Of a DNA stretch of 9,505 bases, positions 1 to 6,758 are shown one piece after another; positions within the stretch are counted from its first letter, which is position 1; each line of letters opens with the position of its first letter. The notes beneath the pieces were generated by a model. The model was not told where the DNA came from and searched no databases. It worked only from the letters and a program-made list of their open reading frames with translations. The stretch comes from Thermoleophilia bacterium (GTDB lineage: Bacteria; Actinomycetota; Thermoleophilia; Miltoncostaeales; Miltoncostaeaceae). The stretch covers positions 1 to 9,505 of the forward strand of contig JAOTZF010000053.1 of the NCBI GenBank assembly GCA_029861485.1, in the 5' to 3' direction. The position numbers and the translations under genes were made by a program.

Positions 1-1
1 C

Positions 2-826
2 AACGTCGTACGGTGGGTCGCCGCGGCGGGTAAGCGCGCCATCGATGCCATCTATCCCGAGCCAATCGGTGAGGTCGGCGCGGAGACGTGGTCAGCGTCG
101 GTTGAGGAGCTCGGGCAGCCGACTCTCGTCCTCGAGCACGTCGCCGACCAGGGCATCCTTCAGTTGGCAAACAGAAAGCAGCTCGTCTCGCTCGCCTCTG
201 ATGCCGACGTCGTGATCGCGCTCGTACCCGCGGTAGGCGACTCGGTGCCCACGGGCGCCCCGCTCTTTTTTGTCTACGGGGAGGCCGAGGTCGACGCCCA
301 TGCCCTGCGCGCCTCGCTCGAGTTCGGCATCGAGCGAACCATCGAGGGTGATCCGGCACAGGCCTTCCGCTGGCTCGTGGATATCGCCATCAAGGCGCTC
401 TCTTCGGCGATCAACGACCCGTCTACGGCGCTGCAGGCCATCGACCAGATCGAGGATCTTCTGCACCGGGTCAGCATGCGCCGGATCGCCGCTGGGGAGA
501 TCAGCGACCCCTCAGGCACGCTGCGTCTCGTGTACCGAAGGCCCTCGTGGGAGGACTTCGTCGACCTTTCGATGACGGAGATTCGTCGTGATGGAGCGGG
601 ATCGGTGCAGGTCGAGCGGCGCCTTCGGGCACTACTGCTCGATTTGCTCGAGGTCGCGCCTACGCGCCGACGGGCGGCCCTCGAGGATCAGCTTGCCCGG
701 CTCGACGAGAGCGTGAAGCAGACCTACTCGGAGAATGAGCGACCGGTGGCCGAGATCCCCGACTACCAAGGGATCGGCTCGCGAAGGGTGGCCGGAAGAC
801 GACGCATCGCTGACCGCCCCGAGTAA
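2..826 (+). CDS. DUF2254 family predicted membrane protein, C-terminal part (5' end outside window)
   Basis: The frame is open from base 2 to the TAA at 824-826, giving 274 residues of a protein whose start lies off the window. The segment DIAIKALSSAINDPSTA (bases about 380-430) matches the conserved core of DUF2254, where a run like RALSPGINDPFTA is the family signature. A preceding stretch predicted as beta-rich (VVIALVPAVGDSVPTGAPLFFVYG) also fits the soluble domain. Family members carry N-terminal membrane helices, which would be in the missing part. Nothing visible here is hydrophobic enough to span a membrane. The C-terminus is charged and arginine-rich. No enzymatic role is established for the family, so no function is assigned. 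The gene converges with the small minus-strand gene ending at 903. Confidence 0.8.
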   Translation, partial: NVVRWVAAAGKRAIDAIYPEPIGEVGAETWSASVEELGQPTLVLEHVADQGILQLANRKQLVSLASDADVVIALVPAVGDSVPTGAPLFFVYGEAEVDAHALRASLEFGIERTIEGDPAQAFRWLVDIAIKALSSAINDPSTALQAIDQIEDLLHRVSMRRIAAGEISDPSGTLRLVYRRPSWEDFVDLSMTEIRRDGAGSVQVERRLRALLLDLLEVAPTRRRAALEDQLARLDESVKQTYSENERPVAEIPDYQGIGSRRVAGRRRIADRPE

Positions 827-843
827 CGCTGACACCGACAGCG
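827..843 (+). terminator. Short hairpin immediately after the DUF2254 stop codon
   Basis: CGCTG (827-831) and CAGCG (839-843) can pair around a 7-base loop directly behind the TAA. There is no T-run, so this is at best a weak terminator between two convergent genes. The rest of the 76-bp convergent gap shows nothing further. Confidence 0.2.
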
Positions 844-902
844 AGGCCTGAGCGAGCACCATTCATCTCAGCACCTCTCTGGTCGTCCGATCCCCACGAG
901 CC

Positions 903-1178
903 CTACCGACCCTTTAGTGGATGGTGTCGCCGCGGGTTCATAGCCTCTTCTTGCTCGAGAGCGACCGGAGTCGATCCGCGGTGGCCCGCGACGGCGTGGG
1001 CGATCGCCGAGTCGTATTCGCGCAGTGCCCGTGCGAGCTGGGCCGCGGCCCCTGCGGGCGCCTCGAGGTCGGCGCTGATCAGCTCATGCGCCATTCGCGC
1101 GGCCGCGACGATGCTGGTGAGCTCGTGGCGGGCGGCGGTGATGGTGATCACGTCGTCGCGCATCTGAACGATTCGCAT
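903..1178 (-). CDS. Small hypothetical protein downstream of the AhpD-like gene
   Basis: This 91-residue frame starts with ATG at 1178 and ends with TAG at 903-905. I do not recognise it. It is predicted largely helical: residues about 10-65 are an alanine-, leucine- and glutamate-rich stretch (TAARHELTSIVAAARMAHEL and onward). The tail is basic (MNPRRHHPLKGR). There is no signal peptide or membrane segment. The start lies 15 bp after the TGA of the AhpD-like gene, so the two are probably co-transcribed, although no good Shine-Dalgarno is present. An alternative ATG is at 1160. The reverse-strand frame here is long but has no recognisable content. Helical character and tight spacing favour a real gene, but it could be a chance frame in GC-rich DNA. 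Confidence 0.5.
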   Translation of the reverse strand: MRIVQMRDDVITITAARHELTSIVAAARMAHELISADLEAPAGAAAQLARALREYDSAIAHAVAGHRGSTPVALEQEEAMNPRRHHPLKGR

Positions 1179-1193
1179 GGCTCGTGCTCGGGC

Positions 1194-1592
1194 TCAGGCA
1201 GCCGCGGCGGCGGCCTGGGATCGCACGTAGGAGGCGGCCTGGTCGATCTCGGCGACGAACGTGTCGTAGTCGAGGTCAAGGGCGTTGAGGTAGGTGCTCC
1301 AGCCCATCGTGTGCTTTGCCATCAGGGCGGCCTCGGCGATCTCCTCCTCGGTCGCGCCGAACAGCCGGGCGGCCTCGGAGTGGAAGTAGACGCAGTAGCG
1401 GCAGCGGGTCGCGCCGGAGACCGCGATCCCGATCAGCTCCTTGTACTTGTTGGGGATGTGGGTCTCCCCGAGCTCGAGGGTCTTCATGGCGACCCATTCG
1501 TGCTCGATCAGCTCGTCGGGAACATCGTTGAAGAAGCTCAGCACCAGGCCGAGCGTCTCGCGGATGTCGGCCTCGACTTCGGTCCGTGTCAT
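1194..1592 (-). CDS. AhpD-like / carboxymuconolactone decarboxylase family protein (peroxidase-related)
   Basis: The protein is 132 residues from the chosen ATG. It carries the AhpD-type catalytic constellation: Glu52, Cys64-Arg-Tyr-Cys67 and His71, with the E-x11-C-x2-C-x3-H spacing that AhpD uses for disulfide-based peroxide reduction. The surrounding IPNKYKELIGIAVSGATRCRYC and AKHTMGWSTYLN segments are typical of a compact single-domain clade of this family. Known relatives reduce alkyl hydroperoxides or act as thiol-disulfide partners; the substrate here is unknown. The ATG at 1592 was chosen because MTRTEVEAD matches where relatives begin and AGGA lies just upstream. In-frame ATG at 1625 and GTG at 1658 would add 11 or 22 unconserved residues. 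It is transcribed divergently from the LuxR-type regulator at 1824, a plausible controller, and heads a unit with the 91-residue gene. Confidence 0.85.
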   Translation of the reverse strand: MTRTEVEADIRETLGLVLSFFNDVPDELIEHEWVAMKTLELGETHIPNKYKELIGIAVSGATRCRYCVYFHSEAARLFGATEEEIAEAALMAKHTMGWSTYLNALDLDYDTFVAEIDQAASYVRSQAAAAAA

Positions 1593-1691
1593 CACGTCCT
1601 GCAGTTGTGGCTCGCCCGTAGGCATACCGGCGGATGGTCGAGCGAGCGGGAAAGACACCCATTCGCCATGTGAGCATCCTCTTCTCGACGG

Positions 1692-1711
1692 CCTGAACGC
1701 GTCCTGAACGC
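1692..1711. repeat. Tandem CCTGAACGC direct repeat, 11-bp period
   Basis: CCTGAACGC occurs at 1692-1700 and again at 1703-1711, exactly one helical turn apart. On the minus strand this reads GCGTTCAGG twice. Such 11-bp direct repeats on one DNA face are typical of sites bound by head-to-tail regulator dimers (the OmpR/PhoP class binds sites of this form). The site sits upstream of the AhpD-like gene. The binding protein is unknown. Confidence 0.4.
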
Positions 1712-1746
1712 ATCACTCCGTAGTTACCGCCCGCGCAGAGGAACCC

Positions 1747-1777
1747 CCCGGGGGAGCCCCAAGTGACTCCCGGGGGA
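1747..1777. repeat. Paired CCCGGGGGA repeats, 22-bp period
   Basis: CCCGGGGGA occurs at 1747-1755 and 1769-1777, two helical turns apart. Each copy contains the palindrome CCCGGG. The arms GGGAG (1752-1756) and CTCCC (1767-1771) can additionally form an inverted repeat. The site ends 46 bp before the ATG of the LuxR-type gene, a position suited to an operator for autoregulation. That role is inference. Confidence 0.35.
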
Positions 1778-1823
1778 ATGTCGGGCGCCGGCGTGGTGGC
1801 CTTGGGCCGCGGGCAGCGCGACA

Positions 1824-3542
1824 ATGAGTGCTGTGTCCGCATCCGCTGGGGAGCTGCTCGCCGTTGGGAATGCTGCGCTTGGGGCAGGGCATTGGGCTGA
1901 GGCGCGATCGGCGTTTGAGTCGTGCCTGTCCGATGGGGCGACGCCCGAGGCGTCATTCGGGCTGGCCGTGGCGCTGTGGTGGTTGGGTGAGAACCATGGC
2001 AGCGTCGTCCGGTGCTCTGAGGCCTACTCGTTGTTCCGGCAGTCGGGTGATACCGAGAGCGCCGTGCAGTGCGCCGTGTGGCTGGGCATCACGTACAAGG
2101 CGAACTTCGCCAACTTCGCGGCCGCGAACGGATGGATCGGGCGGGCCGACCGGTTGTTGGAGTCGATCGCTTCCGGGCCGTTGCACGGATGGGCCTGGGT
2201 GGCACGCGCCTACCGGATGCCTGACCTGAAGGCCGCCGAGGACATCACCGCACGCGCCCTCGAGGTCGGCCGGGACGCGGGCGACGTCGACCTCGAGTTG
2301 GTCGCGCTGGCTCAGCTCGGTTTGATTCGGGTTGGCCGCGGTGAGACGGAGGCGGGGTTCGCTCTGATCGACGAGGCGGTGGCGGCAGCCCTTGCGGGTG
2401 AGCGCACCAGTCTCGACACGGTGGTCTACGCCTGCTGCGACATGCTCAATGCGTGCGAGCTGGTCAGCGACTTAGAACGCGCCGTGCAGTGGTGCAAGGT
2501 GGCCGCCGACTTCGTCGATTCCTACGGTTGCCCGTTCTTGTATGCCGAGTGCCGCATCTATTACGGCAGCGTGCTCGCCGCCAAGGGGCGGTGGAGCGAC
2601 GCAGAGCGCGAGTTGGGATTGGGGCTGCGAATTACCGAGGGTGCGTGCCCCGGGCTGTACGGCAGAGCACTGACCCGCCTGGCAGCCCTTCGGATCCGTC
2701 AGGGCCGTCTTGAGGAGGCAGAGCAGCTGATGTCCACGCCCGAGCAGGGCGTAGACGTCGAGGCCGAAGCCACCGTGTTGCTCGCAGCGCTCCAACTCGC
2801 CCGAGGCGACGCAGAGGCCGCCGGCCGAACCCTTAAGCAGCGGCTCCACCAGCTCGAGCACCACAACTCGCATCTCATCGCGGCGCTAGACCTGCTGATC
2901 GAGGCATATGTGGCGGTCGGCGACGCGAATGCGGCGGAAGCGACGGCTGACCGTCTCACCAGGGTCGTCGTTTCAGCTGACAGTGACCAAGTCGACGCGT
3001 TGACCGCCAGCGCCCGGGGACGCGTGGCGTTCGCCCAAGGCGACTCGGCGACCGCGGTAGTGCATCTGGAAGCGGCGCTGAAGCGGTGGTCACGGCTGGA
3101 GTGCCCTTTCGAGGTGGCCCGGGCCCGGTTCGACCTCGGCCGCGCGCTCGTCGACGCACACCCCGAACTCGCTCTTGATCACGCCCGCAGCGCCCTCGCC
3201 AGTTTTGAGTCGCTCGGCGCCAACCTCGACGCCGACCGGGTCGCAGCGTTCCTGCGCTCCCTCGGGCACTCGACCCGTGCGGGACGGAAAGGCGTCGGCA
3301 CGCTGACGGCTCGCGAGCTGGAGGTGCTCCGGCTCCTCGGCGTGGGTCTATCGAATCCAGAGATCGCGGCGCGGCTCTACGTGAGTCGGAAGACGGCGGC
3401 GCACCACGTCAGCAGCGTGCTCACCAAACTGAGCCTGCGCAACCGAGCCGAGGCCGCCGCCTACGCGGTCAGGGTTCTCGGACCGCCTGAGCCGCCGATG
3501 CCGAGCCAGCCCGCAGGGCGCCGAGCGTGGGACGGCAAATAG
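1824..3542 (+). CDS. LuxR-family transcriptional regulator with N-terminal TPR-like repeats
   Basis: The 572-residue protein ends in a classic LuxR/GerE helix-turn-helix at residues about 494-551 (LTARELEVLRLLGVG, then LSNPEIAARLYVSRKTAAHHV and LTKLSLRNRAEAAAYAVR). Residues about 10-480 form an all-helical, alanine-rich solenoid of TPR-like units (for example GNAALGAGHWAEARSAFESCL near the N-terminus and ALKRWSRLECPFEVARARFDLG before the HTH). There is no Walker A or other P-loop motif, so unlike the large MalT/LAL regulators it has no ATPase module. The TPR region presumably senses a protein or ligand, and the HTH binds DNA. The ATG at 1824 lacks a clear ribosome binding site. The gene is divergent from the AhpD-like gene and 48 bp upstream of a methyltransferase, its likely operon partner. 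The effector and target genes are unknown. Confidence 0.88.
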   Translation: MSAVSASAGELLAVGNAALGAGHWAEARSAFESCLSDGATPEASFGLAVALWWLGENHGSVVRCSEAYSLFRQSGDTESAVQCAVWLGITYKANFANFAAANGWIGRADRLLESIASGPLHGWAWVARAYRMPDLKAAEDITARALEVGRDAGDVDLELVALAQLGLIRVGRGETEAGFALIDEAVAAALAGERTSLDTVVYACCDMLNACELVSDLERAVQWCKVAADFVDSYGCPFLYAECRIYYGSVLAAKGRWSDAERELGLGLRITEGACPGLYGRALTRLAALRIRQGRLEEAEQLMSTPEQGVDVEAEATVLLAALQLARGDAEAAGRTLKQRLHQLEHHNSHLIAALDLLIEAYVAVGDANAAEATADRLTRVVVSADSDQVDALTASARGRVAFAQGDSATAVVHLEAALKRWSRLECPFEVARARFDLGRALVDAHPELALDHARSALASFESLGANLDADRVAAFLRSLGHSTRAGRKGVGTLTARELEVLRLLGVGLSNPEIAARLYVSRKTAAHHVSSVLTKLSLRNRAEAAAYAVRVLGPPEPPMPSQPAGRRAWDGK

Positions 3543-3590
3543 GGCAGCTGCCCGATGCCCACCGCGCTGACCGGCCACTAGGTTGGGTTC

Positions 3591-4409
3591 ATGACCGCCA
3601 CCGATACATCCGAGTCGTTCCAGATCCCGATGGAGGCCGCCGAGTTCTACGAGTCCGCTTTCGTGCCGGCGTTCTTCGCTCAGTGGGCACCGATCCTCTG
3701 CGATGCGGCCGGGGTCGCGCCCGGCCAGTCCGTGCTCGACGTTGCCTGCGGCACCGGTATCGTCGCCCGCACCGCAGCCGACCGCGTCGCTCCGGGCGGC
3801 ACCGTCACCGGAGTCGACCTGAACGAGGCGATGCTGACCGTTGCCCGCCGTGTCAGACCCGACATCACGTGGAGACAGGGCGAGGCAGCCGCGCTCCCGT
3901 TCCCTGACGAGTCCTTCGACGCCGTCCTCTGCCAGATGGCGTTGATGTTCTTCCCCGACCGCGTTGAGGCGGTTCACGAGATGCGCCGCGTCCTCACGCC
4001 GCATGGGACGATCGCCGTCATCGTTCCCGGTCGGCTGGATGCACAGCCCGCGTTTGCGCCGTTTGTCGACATGGCTGCCCGACACGCCGGGCCCGAGGCG
4101 ATCTCGCTGTTGACCGCCTACTTCGTGTGCGGCGATCTCGACCAACTCGCCAACCTGCTCGGCTCCGCCGGTCTCCGCGTCACTTCGGCCACGACGCAGC
4201 TCGGCACCTACCGCGCCCCCTCTGTAGACGCGTTTGTGACTACCGAGGTCGAAAGCACACCTCTCGTCGACCGGATCAGCGACCACGTCTACGGGCGCAT
4301 CCGCCAAGATGCCCGCGAAGCGTTGAGACCCTTCACCACTCCCGATGGCGCCGTCGTCGCCCCCTTCGAGTGCAACATCGTGACGGCACAACGGCCCATA
4401 AGCAGCTAA
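3591..4409 (+). CDS. Class I SAM-dependent methyltransferase
   Basis: The 272-residue protein has a Rossmann-fold methyltransferase domain of the Methyltransf_11/25 type. Motif I is VLDVACGTG at residues 48-56. The acidic residue expected to bind the SAM ribose is Asp76 in TVTGVDLNEAML. Motif II lies around FPDESFDAVLCQMALMFFP (Phe109-Asp110), followed by the family-typical EMRRVLTPHGTIAVIVPG. The C-terminal hundred residues form a cap-like region that would choose the substrate, and nothing there identifies it. The ATG at 3591 is preceded by a weak AGG-containing leader. Spacing of 48 bp after the LuxR-type gene, on the same strand, suggests co-transcription. The ubiquinone/menaquinone-type methyltransferases share the fold, but the sequence does not justify that name. 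Confidence 0.9.
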   Translation: MTATDTSESFQIPMEAAEFYESAFVPAFFAQWAPILCDAAGVAPGQSVLDVACGTGIVARTAADRVAPGGTVTGVDLNEAMLTVARRVRPDITWRQGEAAALPFPDESFDAVLCQMALMFFPDRVEAVHEMRRVLTPHGTIAVIVPGRLDAQPAFAPFVDMAARHAGPEAISLLTAYFVCGDLDQLANLLGSAGLRVTSATTQLGTYRAPSVDAFVTTEVESTPLVDRISDHVYGRIRQDAREALRPFTTPDGAVVAPFECNIVTAQRPISS

Positions 4410-4507
4410 TCGAGCCCACGAGAACTGCCGTCCACGCCTGGTCACAGCCTGAGTGAACTCGCCCGCCAGATCCTCCAGCCGGACTTTGGGCCTTGCTCGA
4501 TGCCACC

Positions 4508-4528
4508 GCCAGTCCACAGAGGACGGGC
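4508..4528 (+). terminator. Possible terminator hairpin
   Basis: GCC-a-GTCC (4508-4515) pairs with GGAC-g-GGC (4521-4528) around the loop ACAGA, with one A·G mismatch. TTCCTC follows, only weakly T-rich. It could end the LuxR/methyltransferase transcript. Confidence 0.3.
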
Positions 4529-4607
4529 TTCCTCGCGCGCATCAGCCTGTGCGATTCCTCTGCCGATGCTGACGACCAGGCCGGTTATTCCCAGCGCCCC
4601 GGTGCCG

Positions 4608-4620
4608 ATGCAGTCTGCAT
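4608..4620. promoter_or_regulatory. Perfect inverted repeat ATGCAG-T-CTGCAT
   Basis: Six-base arms at 4608-4613 and 4615-4620 flank a single T. The site centres about 40 bp before the proposed CTG start of the glycosyltransferase, a suitable place for an operator. It may also be chance. Confidence 0.3.
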
Positions 4621-4644
4621 AGCAGAGCAGAGCAACCGGATCCC

Positions 4645-4650
4645 AGGAGA
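4645..4650 (+). promoter_or_regulatory. Shine-Dalgarno AGGAGA supporting a CTG start codon
   Basis: AGGAGA lies 3 bp before CTG 4654 in the glycosyltransferase frame. No ATG, GTG or TTG occurs in frame between the stop at 4570-4572 and GTG 4816. This site decides the start choice. The spacing is slightly short. Confidence 0.5.
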
Positions 4651-4653
4651 ACC

Positions 4654-6384
4654 CTGAACAACGCCCCTTCCACCGAGCACCCAGTCCGCGACGGCGATGC
4701 CTTTTCCGCGCGCACGACCCTGCTGATCTGGCACGGCTACCTGCTCACGGCAACGGGATCGAACATCTACACGCTCAACCTGGCCCGGGCATGGCTCGAG
4801 GGCGGCCATGATGTCGTGTTGGTCTGCCAGGAGACCTCTGCAGCGCGTTTCCCCGAGGTCAACGATGAAGTCCTTCTCGAGATGTCGGCCGAGGACGACG
4901 GCCGGCAGCGCCCGGCATCGCGGCGTGCGCTGGTGCGGCCGCGGGAGGGGAAGGGTCGCTGCACCCTCGTTCGCCCGGACATCGACGGCCTGCTGCCGGT
5001 CTACGTGCTCGATCGGTACGAGGGCTTCCGTGTCGAGCGCCTGATCGATCTCTCCGATACGCAGCGCAAGCGCTTCGCCGAGTGTCAGGCCGCCGCCGCG
5101 GAATGGGTGCTCGACGAATGGGACATCGATGGCGCTCTGGTCAACCATGCGATCCCGCTGCCCAGCGCGCTGGAGCCGGTGTTCGCCCGTCGCGAGCTGC
5201 CCTATGCGGTGAAAGTCCATGGCAGTGAGCTCGAGTACGCGGTGCGCGAGGACCCCGCTCTGGTCGGCCCGGCGCAGGCGGGGCTCGCCGGGGCCGCGAG
5301 CGTCCTCGTGGGCTCTCAGCACACGGCTGATCGCACGGTGGAGCTGCTTGGGGAGGCATGTGTGACTGGCCGTGTCCACATCGCGCCCCCCGGTGTGGAC
5401 GTCGAGCACTTCGCACCCTTGGGCGCCGCCGGTCGCGCCGCCGCGATCGGATCTCTGCGCCGAACGGTCGCGGCCAAGCTCGAGGCTCAGCCGGGCGGCC
5501 GCGGAGCATCGGCCCGGCAGACGCTGGGCGCGCTGGTCGCCGAGGCCGCTTTCACGGACCTTCCACCTCTGGGGGAGCGGGTCGGCGACTATCAGGAGCG
5601 CCACATTGACGCCGATGCCATCGCCCAGCTGGCCGCCGTGGATGCCGACGAAGATCGCGTCGTGGCGTTCGTGGGCAAGCTCATCCCGCAGAAGGCTCTT
5701 CACCTCGTGCTCATGGCCTGGCCGCTGGTGATTCAGCGCGAGCCGCGGGCACGTCTTCTGATTGCCGGCTTCGGGCCGGCCCGTGAGCACTGCGAGGCCT
5801 TCGTCGATGCCTGCACGCTGGGGCGGCGGGACCTCGCGATCGAGATCGCCAACCATCTTTCTGAGGCTGCTCTGCCCGAGAGCAGCGGCTTCGCGTTCTC
5901 CGATCTCTTCACGCCTGCGGACTCGCCCGAGCTCAGCGACGGCTACTGGGAGGCGGCGCGATCACTCCGGGAGCGCACCACCTGGCTCGGTCTGGTCGAC
6001 CACGACGTCCTCGCCGATGCCTTGCCGCTGTGCGAGGTGAGCATTGTGCCGAGCCTGCTGTCAGAGGCCTTCGGCATGGTCGCGGCGGAGGCGGCTGCCT
6101 GTGGAGCGGTCCCCATCGTGGGGGACCATTCCGGTCTGGCGGATGCCGCGACCATCATCGAGCGGGGTGGGGTCGTGCCCATGCGGGTGCCGATCCGTGA
6201 TCGTGGAGCGGTTTCGCACCTTGCGGCTCGCGTCATCGCCCGGCTCGCGCTCTCGCCGGAGCAGGCCGCAGCTCAGGCCGACCTCGCCCGCCGCAACGTG
6301 GTTGGAGAATTGAGCTGGACGGCCGTCGCCAAGAACGCTGCTCAGCTGATGTGCGGCGAGCGCTCCGCGGCGCTCCCTGGGTGA
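4654..6384 (+). CDS. Family 4 (GT-B) glycosyltransferase, apparent CTG start
   Basis: The 576-residue protein is a GT-B fold, GT4-type retaining glycosyltransferase. The N-terminal domain shows LLIWHGYLLTATGSNIYT (residues about 24-41), VKVHGSELEY with His189, and VHIAPPGVDVEHF. The C-terminal donor domain shows FVGKLIPQKALH (Lys342) and the E-x7-E motif EAFGMVAAE with Glu471 and Glu479, used to hold the nucleotide-sugar. It likely transfers a sugar in the cytoplasm for a glycolipid, cell-wall polymer or small metabolite; the acceptor is not evident. A helical insertion lies at residues about 256-335. The first in-frame ATG/GTG/TTG is GTG 4816, which would delete the conserved GTGSN-like loop. 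CTG 4654 is preceded by AGGAGA (4645-4650), and an in-frame stop lies at 4570. Size and motifs look intact. Confidence 0.85.
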   Translation: MNNAPSTEHPVRDGDAFSARTTLLIWHGYLLTATGSNIYTLNLARAWLEGGHDVVLVCQETSAARFPEVNDEVLLEMSAEDDGRQRPASRRALVRPREGKGRCTLVRPDIDGLLPVYVLDRYEGFRVERLIDLSDTQRKRFAECQAAAAEWVLDEWDIDGALVNHAIPLPSALEPVFARRELPYAVKVHGSELEYAVREDPALVGPAQAGLAGAASVLVGSQHTADRTVELLGEACVTGRVHIAPPGVDVEHFAPLGAAGRAAAIGSLRRTVAAKLEAQPGGRGASARQTLGALVAEAAFTDLPPLGERVGDYQERHIDADAIAQLAAVDADEDRVVAFVGKLIPQKALHLVLMAWPLVIQREPRARLLIAGFGPAREHCEAFVDACTLGRRDLAIEIANHLSEAALPESSGFAFSDLFTPADSPELSDGYWEAARSLRERTTWLGLVDHDVLADALPLCEVSIVPSLLSEAFGMVAAEAAACGAVPIVGDHSGLADAATIIERGGVVPMRVPIRDRGAVSHLAARVIARLALSPEQAAAQADLARRNVVGELSWTAVAKNAAQLMCGERSAALPG

Positions 6385-6758
6385 GCGGCGCTGCCGTGCA
6401 TCTCCCAGGGCACGACGATCCGCCCCCCCCGGGCGCCGAGGCTCAGGCGTCGATCCTTCAGTGGCGTGGCCACACTGCGAGCTGGGCGATCCTCGCCCGA
6501 TCTACGCGGTCATCCTCAGGTCGGCTCATTCAGGTCGCGTTCAGCTGCCTCGAGAGAAGGTCGAGTAGCGCCGCCATTAGCGTGGGCGGGCCCGATGTCG
6601 ACGAGCAGCCGAGAGGGTCCAGGCGTGCCAGTGATCTCGCCCGCCGGTGGCGCCAAGGCAGCGAGACGGGCGTGCGATGCCAGGGAGCGACTCCCCATTC
6701 ATCCTGAACACGTCGGCCTCGCACCCCGGGACCGACACACGAATGGAGGACAAAGGAG
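6385..6758. other. 374-bp gap without a credible gene
   Basis: Frames are open here on both strands, but their translations are arginine/serine-rich and match nothing I recognise. They read as chance frames. The stretch contains CGCCC-C5-GGGCG (6421-6435), a run of eight C, and the inverted repeat GGGAG-CGA-CTCCC (6683-6695). The last 20 bases hold the ribosome binding site of the next gene. No promoter is obvious. Confidence 0.5.
6421..6435 (+). terminator. GC hairpin CGCCC-N5-GGGCG downstream of the glycosyltransferase
   Basis: A 5-bp all-GC stem with a C5 loop lies 37 bp after the glycosyltransferase stop. A second inverted repeat, CCCTGGG (6375-6381) with CCCAGGG (6404-6410), straddles the stop codon. 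No T-run follows, so the terminator call is weak. Confidence 0.25.

Larger units (their letters stand above)
1593..1823. promoter_or_regulatory. Divergent intergenic region between the AhpD-like gene and the LuxR-type regulator
   Basis: This 231-bp spacer must hold the promoters for both directions, although no convincing -10/-35 pair was identified. It contains two separate short direct-repeat pairs, annotated individually, and GC-rich palindromes. The part at 1593-1658 might be coding if the AhpD-like gene starts further upstream. Confidence 0.5.
4410..4653. other. Intergenic gap between the methyltransferase and the glycosyltransferase
   Basis: This 244-bp stretch has no gene I can support on either strand. 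It holds a hairpin about 100 bp after the methyltransferase stop, a 13-bp perfect inverted repeat near its right end, and the ribosome binding site of the glycosyltransferase. No clear promoter hexamers were seen. Confidence 0.6.

Noticed and set aside
921..1673. 250-codon plus-strand frame opposite the AhpD-like gene
   Set aside because: It is glycine/valine-rich without motifs, while the opposite strand has the complete E-x11-CxxC-x3-H site.
3348..4517. Long minus-strand open frame (389 codons) opposite the LuxR end and methyltransferase
   Set aside because: It lies antisense to two well-supported genes, its translation is Gly/Arg/His-rich with no recognisable motif, and such frames are expected in GC-rich DNA.
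4585..5856. Long minus-strand open frame (423 codons) opposite the glycosyltransferase
   Set aside because: The plus-strand frame carries clear GT4 motifs throughout; the antisense translation looks like a shadow.
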